64,000 nucleotides of DNA from Bacteroidetes bacterium UBA4416 (lineage in GTDB: Bacteria; Bacteroidota; Bacteroidia; B-17B0; Aurantibacillaceae): the NCBI GenBank assembly GCA_002390745.1, contig DGQK01000024.1:747-64746 (forward strand), in the 5' to 3' direction. Every line of letters begins with the position of its first letter. Within the stretch, counting starts at the first letter, position 1. The notes beneath the pieces are model-generated. The model ran no database searches. It had not been told where the DNA came from and saw only the letters and a list, made by a program, of their open reading frames with translations. The position numbers and the translations under genes are program-made. Shown here in pieces: positions 52,333 through 60,700 of this stretch.

Positions 52333-53586
52333 TTATTCTGTTCGTAATGCTTCTACCGGTTTGATGGCAACGGCTTTGGATGCCGGGATGAGCCCCGCAA
52401 GCCCGCCGCTCAGCACCAGCACCGCCAGCGCTTTCAACGCCACCGGCAGATCGACCGTCGGGTTGGTGAACATGCCTCCCGAATCGCCGATAGCTGAGCT
52501 GATGAGCTCCAGCAGCCCAATTCCCGCCAGTAATCCGAAATAACCGGAAATAGAGGTCAGGAACAGTGTTTCGATCAGGATCTGTGCGATGATCTGGTAA
52601 GGCACCGCCCCTAAAGCGCGCTTCACACCTATCTCCTTCGTGCGCTCCTTTACCACAATGAGCATGATGTTGCTGATACCGATAACCCCGGCCAGCAGGG
52701 TGCCGATGCCTACGATCCAGATCAGCACCTCGATGCCGGTGAAGAGGCCGCTGAGCTTATTGTACTCCACGGCCATGTTCCAGTGCCCGATGGCAGACAG
52801 ATCTTCCGGCGCTATTTTATGACGTTCCTTTAAAATGCTGATCACCTTGGCCTCCGACACTTCGGCCGGAACGTTATCTTTGGATTTGATGGCAAACCAG
52901 CCCACAATGTCCCCGTAATTAAACGCATTCTGAAAGGTAGTGAAGGGAATATTGATGCGCTCTGCCTGCTCCTGCCCGTCCTGCCCGCCTGCCGTAGGAT
53001 TGGTAAGGCCTACTACCTTAAAGTAAACACCGTTGATGCGGATGTACTCACCGAGGACTTCCTCTCCTTTCGCAAACAGCATCTCTGCCACGCGCGGGCC
53101 GATCACACAGATCTTCCGCTTTTCTTTAATATCCAGCTCATTGATAAAGCGTCCTTTTCCGATCCTCACCTCCTGGATTTTGCTTACCTGCGGGTAGCAG
53201 GCCTGGATACCGCAGGCTGCTGTTTTAAGCCCGCGCATCACATTGTTGGTGCCATCGTGTCCGCCCAGCTGGTTGAGCGGAGATACCACATCCAGCTCCG
53301 GTATCTGCTTCAGCGCTTCGGCATCGCCCATGTTATAATTGAAATAACGCCCCGGCTTCATGCCTTTATAGGCTTTGGACGTTTGCTGCGTCCAGGTGAA
53401 AAAGCTGTTGGTTGCCGTGCCGGCAAAGTCTTTCAGAATGCCATTGCGCAGGCCGTTCCCGGAGCCCAGCATGATCACCAGCATAAAAATACCCCAAAAC
53501 ACACCCAGCATCGTTAAGAAGGTGCGTAATCTGTTCTTGCGGATCGTCGCAAAAATTTCCTGCCAGCTATCGCGTTCAAATATCAA
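52333..53586 (-). CDS. MacB-like ABC transporter permease 2
   Basis: The 417-residue protein follows the MacB/FtsX layout without the ATPase domain: one N-terminal helix (about 20-42), a large periplasmic domain with GxGRFINELDIKEKRKICVIG, then three C-terminal helices. The stretch EIGVKRALGAVPYQIIAQILIETLFLTSISGYFGLLAGI is the FtsX-domain coupling region. The start is TTG at 53586, 2 bp after the upstream permease stop. The two permeases are clear paralogues and probably form a heterodimer. Confidence 0.9.
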   Translation of the reverse strand: MIFERDSWQEIFATIRKNRLRTFLTMLGVFWGIFMLVIMLGSGNGLRNGILKDFAGTATNSFFTWTQQTSKAYKGMKPGRYFNYNMGDAEALKQIPELDVVSPLNQLGGHDGTNNVMRGLKTAACGIQACYPQVSKIQEVRIGKGRFINELDIKEKRKICVIGPRVAEMLFAKGEEVLGEYIRINGVYFKVVGLTNPTAGGQDGQEQAERINIPFTTFQNAFNYGDIVGWFAIKSKDNVPAEVSEAKVISILKERHKIAPEDLSAIGHWNMAVEYNKLSGLFTGIEVLIWIVGIGTLLAGVIGISNIMLIVVKERTKEIGVKRALGAVPYQIIAQILIETLFLTSISGYFGLLAGIGLLELISSAIGDSGGMFTNPTVDLPVALKALAVLVLSGGLAGLIPASKAVAIKPVEALRTE

Positions 53587-53588
53587 AT

Positions 53589-54818
53589 TTAATTTTCTCT
53601 TAAGGCGGTGATTGGTTCTACTTTGGCTGCTTTGATGGCCGGGAACAGACCTGCCAGCGCGCCTGCTACGACAATAAGGATAACCGCAGACACGGCGATC
53701 TGCAAATTCACATCCGGATTTTTGAAAAAGTCGCCTTCCACGCCCAGCGCTTTGATCAGCTCCACAACGCCAATCCCTGACAGCAAGCCCACATAGCCCG
53801 CCACCGAGGTAATGAAAACGGACTCAAGAATGACAAGCGACACGATGGAAAAAGGAGAAGCTCCAAGCGCCTTGCGGATGCCGATCTCCCGGGTGCGCTC
53901 TTTCACCACAATCATCATGATATTGCTAATGCCTACAATGCCCGCGATCAGGGTAAGAATACCGATCACATAAATAAAGACCTTAATGCCGTCCAGCATT
54001 CCCATAATACGCTTGTACTCCACATTGTTGTTACGCACCCCAATCGCATTCATATCATTGGGATCGAAGTGGTACTTCTTAGCCAGGCCCTGCCTGATCT
54101 CCTCCACCATTTGCTCACTGCGCTCGTAACTGGCATTGCCCGTCGTTGCCCAGATCACGCCCACGTTATCTTTCCCGTTGTAAATGCGCTGGGCGGTGAG
54201 TAAAGGAATATAGATGCGTTCGTTATCTCCTTTGCCGGGGTCGTTGAACACGCCAATCACTTTGTATTTAGTACCGCTCACGTCGATGAACTTCCCGATA
54301 GGATCTTCCCCCTTGAATAAAAAATCTTCCACGGGCTTCCCCATCACGCACACTTTGCGAAACTCGGTAAAGTCAAGCTCGTTGATGAAACGCCCCTTGA
54401 TGATTTTAGCCTTTTCCAGCAAATAATGATCCGGAGCACAGGAGCGCACCAGGAAGCCCGAATGCTCATTCTTATAGGAAAGTGTTTTATTTTCACGCCA
54501 GCCGTAGGTGGCCGATGCATGATCCACATCGCGGGTCCGGTCTTTGATCGTATAAAAATCCTCGTTCTTCAACTGGATGATCCTACCCGGCTTGTATCCG
54601 CCATAAGCCATGCTGGTTTGCCCGCCATCGATCCAGATGCTGTTGGCAGCATCATTTCCAAACTGCGCCTGGGCGCCGTTGCGCAGGCCCTGTCCGGCTG
54701 CCAGCAGGATGATCAGGATAAAGATTCCCCAGGCCACACTGAATGCCGTCAGAATGGTACGAAGCTTATTCTTCTTAATGGTTCCTAATATTTCCTGCCA
54801 CTTATCGAGGTCGAACAT
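53589..54818 (-). CDS. MacB-like ABC transporter permease 1
   Basis: The 409-residue protein is a paralogue of the next permease: both begin with xxLxxWQEIxxTIxKNxLRTxLTxxxVxWGIF and end in the same three helices, including EIGIRKALGASPFSIVSLVILESVFITS. The ATP-binding part is supplied by the separate gene at 54936. The systems of this kind export macrolides, peptides or lipids in other bacteria; substrate here unknown. A paired inverted-repeat structure lies in the 117-bp gap before it. Confidence 0.9.
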   Translation of the reverse strand: MFDLDKWQEILGTIKKNKLRTILTAFSVAWGIFILIILLAAGQGLRNGAQAQFGNDAANSIWIDGGQTSMAYGGYKPGRIIQLKNEDFYTIKDRTRDVDHASATYGWRENKTLSYKNEHSGFLVRSCAPDHYLLEKAKIIKGRFINELDFTEFRKVCVMGKPVEDFLFKGEDPIGKFIDVSGTKYKVIGVFNDPGKGDNERIYIPLLTAQRIYNGKDNVGVIWATTGNASYERSEQMVEEIRQGLAKKYHFDPNDMNAIGVRNNNVEYKRIMGMLDGIKVFIYVIGILTLIAGIVGISNIMMIVVKERTREIGIRKALGASPFSIVSLVILESVFITSVAGYVGLLSGIGVVELIKALGVEGDFFKNPDVNLQIAVSAVILIVVAGALAGLFPAIKAAKVEPITALREN

Positions 54819-54873
54819 GTGATGTGTAAGTGTCCTGTTATTTTATGAAATAAACTATAGCGCAATCGTTGAC

Positions 54874-54930
54874 TTCGAGAGCCTCAGTCAACTACCCGAT
54901 GGTTGAGGCTCTCGAAACCACCGGGTAGTT
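54874..54930. repeat. Two interlocked inverted repeats inside the efflux operon
   Basis: Stem 1 has arms 54874-54886 and 54904-54916 (TTCGAGAGCCTCA / TGAGGCTCTCGAA). Stem 2 has arms 54890-54898 and 54922-54930 (AACTACCCG / CGGGTAGTT). The order is left 1, left 2, right 1, right 2, so the stems cross as in an H-type pseudoknot, or exclude one another. It lies between the ATPase gene and permease 1. Confidence 0.75.
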
Positions 54931-54935
54931 TTTTA

Positions 54936-55595
54936 TCACACGATCAATCCGTCTTTCAACCGTATCGTGCGGTCTGTCATTTCTGCAATATCATTTTCGT
55001 GCGTCACGATCACAATCGTTTTCCCTTGTTTGTTGATCTCCTTAAAGATATCCATCACTTCGATCGAGGTCTGAGAGTCGAGAGCACCTGTAGGCTCGTC
55101 GGCAAAGATCACCTTCGGATTCCCGATCAGCGCCCTGGCAATAGCCACGCGCTGCTTCTGCCCGCCGCTCATCTCGCTCGGCAGGTGGTCCGCCCAATCC
55201 GCCAGGCCAACACGCTCAAGGTACTCCATTGCCTTGAGGTTGCGCTCCTTCCGCGACACCTTCTGGTAATACAAAGGAAGCGCCACATTTTCCATCGCAT
55301 TCTTAAACGACAGTAAATTGAAGGACTGGAACACAAAACCCAGGAAGCGGTTGCGTAGCTGCGCCGCTTTGGTTTGCGACAGGTCTTTGATCAGTGTATC
55401 GTTCAGGATATAGCTTCCCGAGTCGTAATTGTCGAGGATTCCCAGGATATTCAGCAGGGTGGATTTTCCGGAGCCCGAAGAGCCCATGATGGACACAAAT
55501 TCGCCTTCGCGTACGTGCATGTCAATACCTTTCAACACATCAAAAGACGTATCGTTGATCTGGTAAGCTTTGCGGATCTGCTCGAGTTTTATCAC
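54936..55595 (-). CDS. ABC transporter ATP-binding protein (MacB/LolD type)
   Basis: The 219-residue protein is the ATPase of a MacAB-like exporter. Walker A is GSSGSGKST (with Lys44), the Q-loop is VFQSFNLL, the signature is MSGGQKQRVAIARAL (about 142-156) and Walker B is VIFADEPTGALD, followed by the H-loop IVVTHENDIA. LolD and MacB ATPases share this pattern; the neighbouring MacA-type adaptor favours an exporter. The start is GTG at 55595. It begins the operon. Confidence 0.93.
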   Translation of the reverse strand: MIKLEQIRKAYQINDTSFDVLKGIDMHVREGEFVSIMGSSGSGKSTLLNILGILDNYDSGSYILNDTLIKDLSQTKAAQLRNRFLGFVFQSFNLLSFKNAMENVALPLYYQKVSRKERNLKAMEYLERVGLADWADHLPSEMSGGQKQRVAIARALIGNPKVIFADEPTGALDSQTSIEVMDIFKEINKQGKTIVIVTHENDIAEMTDRTIRLKDGLIV

Positions 55596-55710
55596 GGTTT
55601 TAAAAGTAACGATATTATGACAGATAAAGTATACCGCTTACAGGTGAAAAGTTGCGTTTGTGGAGTTTTTGCACAAAGCCTCTGAAAAGACCTTCATTAC
55701 TGGCAACTGC

Positions 55711-56331
55711 TCAATAAATGAAAAACGTGAACGTCGATCCTGGCAGCAAAAATACAGGCTTCCTCAGGGCTTTTGCATCTCGCGATCTTTTCCCCTCCTT
55801 TTTCACCACCTCCTGATAAGCTCTGCTATTTTCGTTGAGCTGTAAAGGGATCGTTTCTGTGACCCGGAGCCTCAGTACTTTCAGGGGCTTATTGCCATAA
55901 GTATAGCTGAACTCAAGCCCGTCAATTAAATTTTTCCCGGGGGAATTCAGGAAGTCCGCATTTCCTATCTCATAATAAACATCGTTGATGGAAAAACTCA
56001 GCCAGTTCGATCGCTCATAGGTTACGTAGTCTATACTGACGCCGGCACTTTCTTCATAGGCCCTGTAAAGCTGCCTGTAAACGGGATAATTGAGGTCGCC
56101 CATACAATCAGGCCTCAGGTCGGCCCAGGACGAGTCGGAGAAGGCTGTCTTTTGCTCCCCATTCACCAACAGCTTCAAGTCGAACGCTGCAAAGCCGTTG
56201 CGGTGGGGTAAAGCCAGCTTTTTTACACTTTCGTGCTCCGATAAAAGAAGATCATCGGCCGTCTGCGCAGGCAACTGCCTGCTTGATAGCAAAAGAAAAG
56301 GAAGAAAAACACAGATGAGTTTAAGTGACAT
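55711..56331 (-). CDS. Exported protein of unknown function
   Basis: The 206-residue protein has a signal peptide (SLKLICVFLPFLLLSSRQLPAQ). The mature part has YEESAGVSIDYVTYERSNWLSFSINDVYYEIGNADF, the look of a beta-rich fold, and a basic C-terminal segment (VVKKEGKRSRDAKALRKP) followed by VFLLPGSTFTFFIY, ending in aromatic residues. I do not recognise a family. It has 60 bp between its start and the stop of the pssA gene, on the same strand. Confidence 0.7.
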   Translation of the reverse strand: MSLKLICVFLPFLLLSSRQLPAQTADDLLLSEHESVKKLALPHRNGFAAFDLKLLVNGEQKTAFSDSSWADLRPDCMGDLNYPVYRQLYRAYEESAGVSIDYVTYERSNWLSFSINDVYYEIGNADFLNSPGKNLIDGLEFSYTYGNKPLKVLRLRVTETIPLQLNENSRAYQEVVKKEGKRSRDAKALRKPVFLLPGSTFTFFIY

Positions 56332-56391
56332 CGTTCAGAATAGCTATGCGCTTATAACTTTGTAGACTCCGAAAGTAACAGACCAGAGGCA

Positions 56392-57171
56392 TCAGCCCCG
56401 TTCCCTGCGCTTTGCAAGATAGTTGCTATTGATGCTCATCAGCACATACAGCAGGATAATGAGCGGAATGCCGGTAAACCGGAACAGGATCAGCAGGACG
56501 ACACACAGCATCAAAAAGATATACCGCGTGCGGTTGCCCACCCAGGAGAAAGTCCTGAACTTAAGCGCAAATAATGGAATTTCTGCGATGAGAAAATAGC
56601 TCAGGACAATGGAAGTAATGACTAAAAAATAGGGATTGCCGATAACATCATTAGCCAGAGCAGAATCACCATAGTTGACGATCAGTGGAAACGAACAAAT
56701 CAAAATGGCGTTGGCTGGTGTCGGGAGCCCGATAAATGAGCTTGTTTGACGTGTATCGTTATTGAACTTTGCCAAACGCAGAGCGGAAAATATAATGATG
56801 ATAAAAGGGATATAGCTGACAAGCTCCTGCCACTGTAACAATTCCGGGGTATAGCGCAATGCCGGCGGCCCATCGGTGTTTGGAGAAAACATGTTATTAA
56901 AAAAGCTAATGCCGATCAACTTATGCATCACAACTCCCGGCACCACACCAAAGGTAACCATATCGGCGAGGCTGTCGAGGTCTTTGCCAATAGGTGAGGT
57001 CACGCGAAGCATGCGTGCCGCGAAGCCATCAAAAAAATCGAAGACGGCGGCCATCCCCACCAGGTAAGCGGCATATACCAGTTCTCCTTCAAATGCCTGA
57101 ACAATAGCCAAACACCCGCACAGTAAATTGCCACAGGTAATGGCGTTGGGAATGTGTTTTTTGAAGCCCAT
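56392..57171 (-). CDS. pssA: CDP-diacylglycerol-serine O-phosphatidyltransferase
   Basis: PssA makes phosphatidylserine from CDP-diacylglycerol and serine, leading to phosphatidylethanolamine. The 259-residue membrane protein holds a perfect CDP-alcohol phosphotransferase motif: Asp45, Asp48-Gly49, Ala52-Arg53, Gly62, Asp66 and Asp70. The N-terminus IPNAITCGNLLCGCLAI and about eight helices fit the family. It is divergent from the MBOAT gene; the 50 bp between the starts hold TTTGTA / TACAAA arms (57204-57209 and 57214-57219) and must contain both promoters. Confidence 0.92.
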   Translation of the reverse strand: MGFKKHIPNAITCGNLLCGCLAIVQAFEGELVYAAYLVGMAAVFDFFDGFAARMLRVTSPIGKDLDSLADMVTFGVVPGVVMHKLIGISFFNNMFSPNTDGPPALRYTPELLQWQELVSYIPFIIIIFSALRLAKFNNDTRQTSSFIGLPTPANAILICSFPLIVNYGDSALANDVIGNPYFLVITSIVLSYFLIAEIPLFALKFRTFSWVGNRTRYIFLMLCVVLLILFRFTGIPLIILLYVLMSINSNYLAKRRERG

Positions 57172-57221
57172 AATAACACTGTAAATATAGATATTTTAAA
57201 TCGTTTGTATATTTACAAAAG

Positions 57222-58628
57222 ATGTTATTTAATTCCCTCATATTTTTGATCTTCCTGCCTTGTGTATTTACCCTATACTGGCTGCTGGATCCGAAATGGA
57301 GGAACGTATTTTTACTTGGCGCTTCGTATTACTTTTACTTCTCTTACAATCCCTGGTTTCTCTTATTGCTCACCGGCACCTCCGCCCTCGATTTCTACGT
57401 GGCCCGGCTGATCTCTGTCTCAGACAAGCCTGCACGAAGAAAAGCCCTGCTCGCATTCAGCATCAGCTGCAACATCGGCGTCTTGTTTATATTCAAGTAT
57501 TTTGTTTTCTTTTATAACACCTTTGTCCCTCTTCTTACATCTCACTACTCTGTACTCACCACTCTCATCATCCCTGCCGGCCTATCCTTCTACACCTTCC
57601 AGTCCATCAGCTACACCATCGATGTATACCGCGGCAAGTACAAAGCCGATGACAGCCTCAGCGATTTCCTTCTTTATGTTTCGTTCTTCCCGCACATGGT
57701 TGCCGGGCCTATCGTGCGCTACAATTCCCTGATGCCGCAGCTCAAAGTGGCGCAGCACTTCAGGCGCATAGACTGGGAAGCCTTTGCCAAACTCACCATA
57801 TGGGGCTATTTCAAAAAAATGGTCATCGCCGATAACCTGTCCTCCATTGTCACCCCCGTGTTTAATGACGTAGGGCATTATTCAGGCTCCACCTTACTAT
57901 TCGCAGGCTTCCTATTCGTGGTGCAGGTCTATGCCGACTTCAGCGGTTATTCCGACATTGCCACCGGCGTTGCCAAATTATTCGGCATCGACCTGAGCCT
58001 GAACTGGCGCCGGCCGCTCTTTTCCAAATCCCTGCACGAATTCTGGACGCGCAACCACATCAGCATCACCACCTGGTTCAGGGATTACCTCTATATTGGC
58101 CTCGGCGGCAACCGTGTGAGCTACCCCCGCTGGCTGCTCAACATTTTCCTGGTATTCCTCATCAGCGGCCTGTGGCACGGCGCCAACCTCACCTTTGTGA
58201 TCTGGGGTTCCATGCATGGCTTGGTATTCATCATCGAAACCGTGGCACTTCGACGGTTCCCCGGATTCAAGGCACCGAAACTCATCGGCTGGGCCTACCT
58301 CATGGCTTTCCACACCCTGTCCCTCATCGCTTTCCGCGCCTTGTCCGTTCAGGATCTGGGATACATTTACAAACAGATTTTTACCGGCTTTCATCCGGGG
58401 TTCATGCTTACAGAGCTCATGCAGGTCAGCAACCTCTTTTTCCTAACGGTCTGCATCCTGCTGATCATTCTCATGTTCCTGAAAGAAGCCAACGAAGAAT
58501 ACGCTTTCCTCAACAAAGCCAAAGGCTTCGACAGCGTTTACAAACCTGCCTTTTTCATTGCCGCTCTCGCGGGAATTTTCCTGCTGGGTAATTTTAATGC
58601 CAACCAGTTTATCTATTTCCAGTTTTGA
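57222..58628 (+). CDS. MBOAT-family membrane O-acyltransferase (AlgI/DltB-like)
   Basis: The 468-residue protein has about ten to twelve helices. DFSGYSDIATGVAKLFGIDL (about 234-253), then LHEFWTRNHISITTWFRDYLYIGLGGN (about 274-300) and FLISGLWHGANLTFVIWG (about 312-329) with the catalytic His319, all fit MBOAT acyltransferases such as AlgI. Such enzymes bring acyl groups across the membrane to acylate a polysaccharide or other surface polymer, usually with an SGNH partner. That partner is encoded next, with overlap. Confidence 0.92.
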   Translation: MLFNSLIFLIFLPCVFTLYWLLDPKWRNVFLLGASYYFYFSYNPWFLLLLTGTSALDFYVARLISVSDKPARRKALLAFSISCNIGVLFIFKYFVFFYNTFVPLLTSHYSVLTTLIIPAGLSFYTFQSISYTIDVYRGKYKADDSLSDFLLYVSFFPHMVAGPIVRYNSLMPQLKVAQHFRRIDWEAFAKLTIWGYFKKMVIADNLSSIVTPVFNDVGHYSGSTLLFAGFLFVVQVYADFSGYSDIATGVAKLFGIDLSLNWRRPLFSKSLHEFWTRNHISITTWFRDYLYIGLGGNRVSYPRWLLNIFLVFLISGLWHGANLTFVIWGSMHGLVFIIETVALRRFPGFKAPKLIGWAYLMAFHTLSLIAFRALSVQDLGYIYKQIFTGFHPGFMLTELMQVSNLFFLTVCILLIILMFLKEANEEYAFLNKAKGFDSVYKPAFFIAALAGIFLLGNFNANQFIYFQF

Positions 58629-59557
58629 TCCGTAAACTTATCATATACATCTTCGCGTTCGTTCTGCTGACATACGGCCTGCGCTGGTTCATCAATGAAG
58701 GCCTGCGCCGCAATGCAAAAGGAGTGTATGAAAAATACACCAGGCTCTTCCTGGAAAAAAATACGTTCAACACCCTTATCCTCGGCTCTTCAAGAGCTGA
58801 AATGCACATGGATGTTTCCCTGCTCGATTCGCTCACGGGCCTGCACAGCTTTAACGCCGGGGTATCGGGCGGCACGACGCGCATGGCTTATGTGGTCATG
58901 AAATCATACCTTCACAACAGCGAAGTACCGAAAACCATTTTCCTGGAATGCGACTTTCACATCAGCCATTTAAAGACCGATACTATTTTTAACTTCCCGC
59001 GCTATTTCCCCTACCTGTCCAATCCTGTGTTGTACAAGGGCTTTGAAGCCATTGATCCGCGCTTCCGGCAGTTCAGGTACAATCCGCTCTACAGCCTTCC
59101 CTACTCGGGCATCCATGCCGTGAGCCCTGCGCTGCATGGCTGGACAGGCACGTCCGGCAGCTACGACGATGCTTACCAAAACGGGTTTTTCAGGAATACA
59201 CAGACCGATCATTACGACCATTTCAATACCTCCGCCTATTACGGCTACATTCATCCCGAAACGCGCCACTACCTCGACTCGATCATTGACTTTTGCAAGG
59301 CCAGCCGGTGCCGCCTGATCTTTACCATGTCGCCAGCCTACGAAGATGCGCAGAAGGAAGTGATCAATCGGGAACGCATCATCGCACAGTACCGGAATAT
59401 CGCCGATGCGCATCACATCCCCTTTTTCAACTACAGCGCCGATAGCAGCATCTGCCGGAACCGGGCCTTTTTTGAAGATAATTACCACATGCTCTATCCG
59501 GGAGCGCGGCTTTTTACGCGAAAAATTGCCGGCGATTTTAACAATATTCCCCGCTAA
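58625..59557 (+). CDS. SGNH-hydrolase-like partner of the MBOAT protein
   Basis: The 310-residue protein has an N-terminal membrane anchor (about residues 5-24). The first SGNH block is LILGSSRAEMH, with Ser56 in the nucleophile position. NAGVSGGTTRM may be block II, and Asp285 and His288 in DNYHMLYPG form the final D-x-x-H block. This is the layout of AlgJ/DltD-like proteins, which finish the acyl transfer started by MBOAT enzymes. The start is TTG 58625, overlapping the MBOAT stop, so the pair is translationally coupled. Confidence 0.82.
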   Translation: MIRKLIIYIFAFVLLTYGLRWFINEGLRRNAKGVYEKYTRLFLEKNTFNTLILGSSRAEMHMDVSLLDSLTGLHSFNAGVSGGTTRMAYVVMKSYLHNSEVPKTIFLECDFHISHLKTDTIFNFPRYFPYLSNPVLYKGFEAIDPRFRQFRYNPLYSLPYSGIHAVSPALHGWTGTSGSYDDAYQNGFFRNTQTDHYDHFNTSAYYGYIHPETRHYLDSIIDFCKASRCRLIFTMSPAYEDAQKEVINRERIIAQYRNIADAHHIPFFNYSADSSICRNRAFFEDNYHMLYPGARLFTRKIAGDFNNIPR

Positions 59558-59620
59558 ATTGCGTTGTTTAGCAAACTTTTCAGAAAAACTTTCCGTATTT
59601 TTAACAGATCATTTTACCCC

Positions 59621-60700
59621 ATGCGATACCTTCAGCTTGCCCTTTTATGTTTGATTCCCGGACTTGGATTTGCACAAATTGCGAAATACAGCAACGAGTT
59701 CCTGGCTGTGGGTGTGGGGGCGCGTGCACTGGCTATGGCCAATGCCAATGTGGCTTCGGTAAACGATGTGACTGCGGGATACTGGAACCCCGCCGGGCTC
59801 CTGCTCCAGAAAAGCAATGTACAGGTGGGCCTCATGCACGCCGAATACTTTGCGGGCATTGCCAAATACGATTTCGGAGGCATCTCCAAACGCATCGACA
59901 GCAACAGCGTGGCGGGAATCACCTTTATCCGCTTTGGTGTTGACAATATTCCGAATACCACCGAGCTGATCGACGCCAACGGCAATGTGGATTACTCCCG
60001 CCTGAAGTCGTTCAATGCCGTGGATGCCGCAGTGCTACTGTCTTATGCCCGCAACATCCCGAAGCTGAAAGGTGTGAAGATCGGTGCAAATGCCAAGATC
60101 ATCCGCCGTAAGCTGGGCGAATTCGGCGGTGCCTGGGGCTTCGGGCTCGATGTGGGAGCGATGTATGACTATAAGAACTGGCGCTTTGCAGCCATGGGCC
60201 GCGATATTACAGGAACGTTCAATGCCTGGAGCTATACGCTTACGGACGAAGTCAAAAATACCTTTGCCATTACCGGCAATGAAATTCCGTCCAATTCGTT
60301 GGAGGTAACCGTACCGAAACTGATCCTCGGTGCAAGCCGTACCTGGCTGGTATGGCGCGACCGGGTTTCCCTGGGCGGCGAGCTCAACCTGATCAATACC
60401 TTTGACGGGATGCGGAACACCGTTGTAAAAACGGACGTATGGAGCATGGAACCTGCCTTTGGGCTGGAAGCCGGCTACAAGGGAATTATCTTTTTACGCG
60501 GCGGTGTGGGCAATGTGCAGAAAATGAAAAATGTGCTGGGCAATGACATCACCACCGTGCAGCCGAACATCGGCGTGGGACTTAAATACAGAAGCTTTGC
60601 CCTTGATTATGCCATGACCAATATTGGCAATGTTTCCACGTCCCTCTACTCTCACATTTTCACCATCAAAATCGATATTACTAAAAAACTGGTTAAATGA
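59621..60700 (+). CDS. PorV/PorQ-family outer-membrane protein (T9SS)
   Basis: The 359-residue protein has a signal peptide (MRYLQLALLCLIPGLGFAQ). The start of the mature part, YSNEFLAVGVGARALAMANANVASVNDVTAGYWNPAGLL, is the mark of the PorV/PorQ family, FadL-like barrels of T9SS. PorV carries substrates to the sortase PorU. Strands continue to a C-terminal phenylalanine-rich end (SHIFTIKIDITKKLVK). ATG 59621 is chosen for the signal peptide; an upstream in-frame start at 59564 is less likely. The gene overlaps the next one by 4 bp, suggesting that the two proteins form a pair. Confidence 0.85.
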   Translation: MRYLQLALLCLIPGLGFAQIAKYSNEFLAVGVGARALAMANANVASVNDVTAGYWNPAGLLLQKSNVQVGLMHAEYFAGIAKYDFGGISKRIDSNSVAGITFIRFGVDNIPNTTELIDANGNVDYSRLKSFNAVDAAVLLSYARNIPKLKGVKIGANAKIIRRKLGEFGGAWGFGLDVGAMYDYKNWRFAAMGRDITGTFNAWSYTLTDEVKNTFAITGNEIPSNSLEVTVPKLILGASRTWLVWRDRVSLGGELNLINTFDGMRNTVVKTDVWSMEPAFGLEAGYKGIIFLRGGVGNVQKMKNVLGNDITTVQPNIGVGLKYRSFALDYAMTNIGNVSTSLYSHIFTIKIDITKKLVK

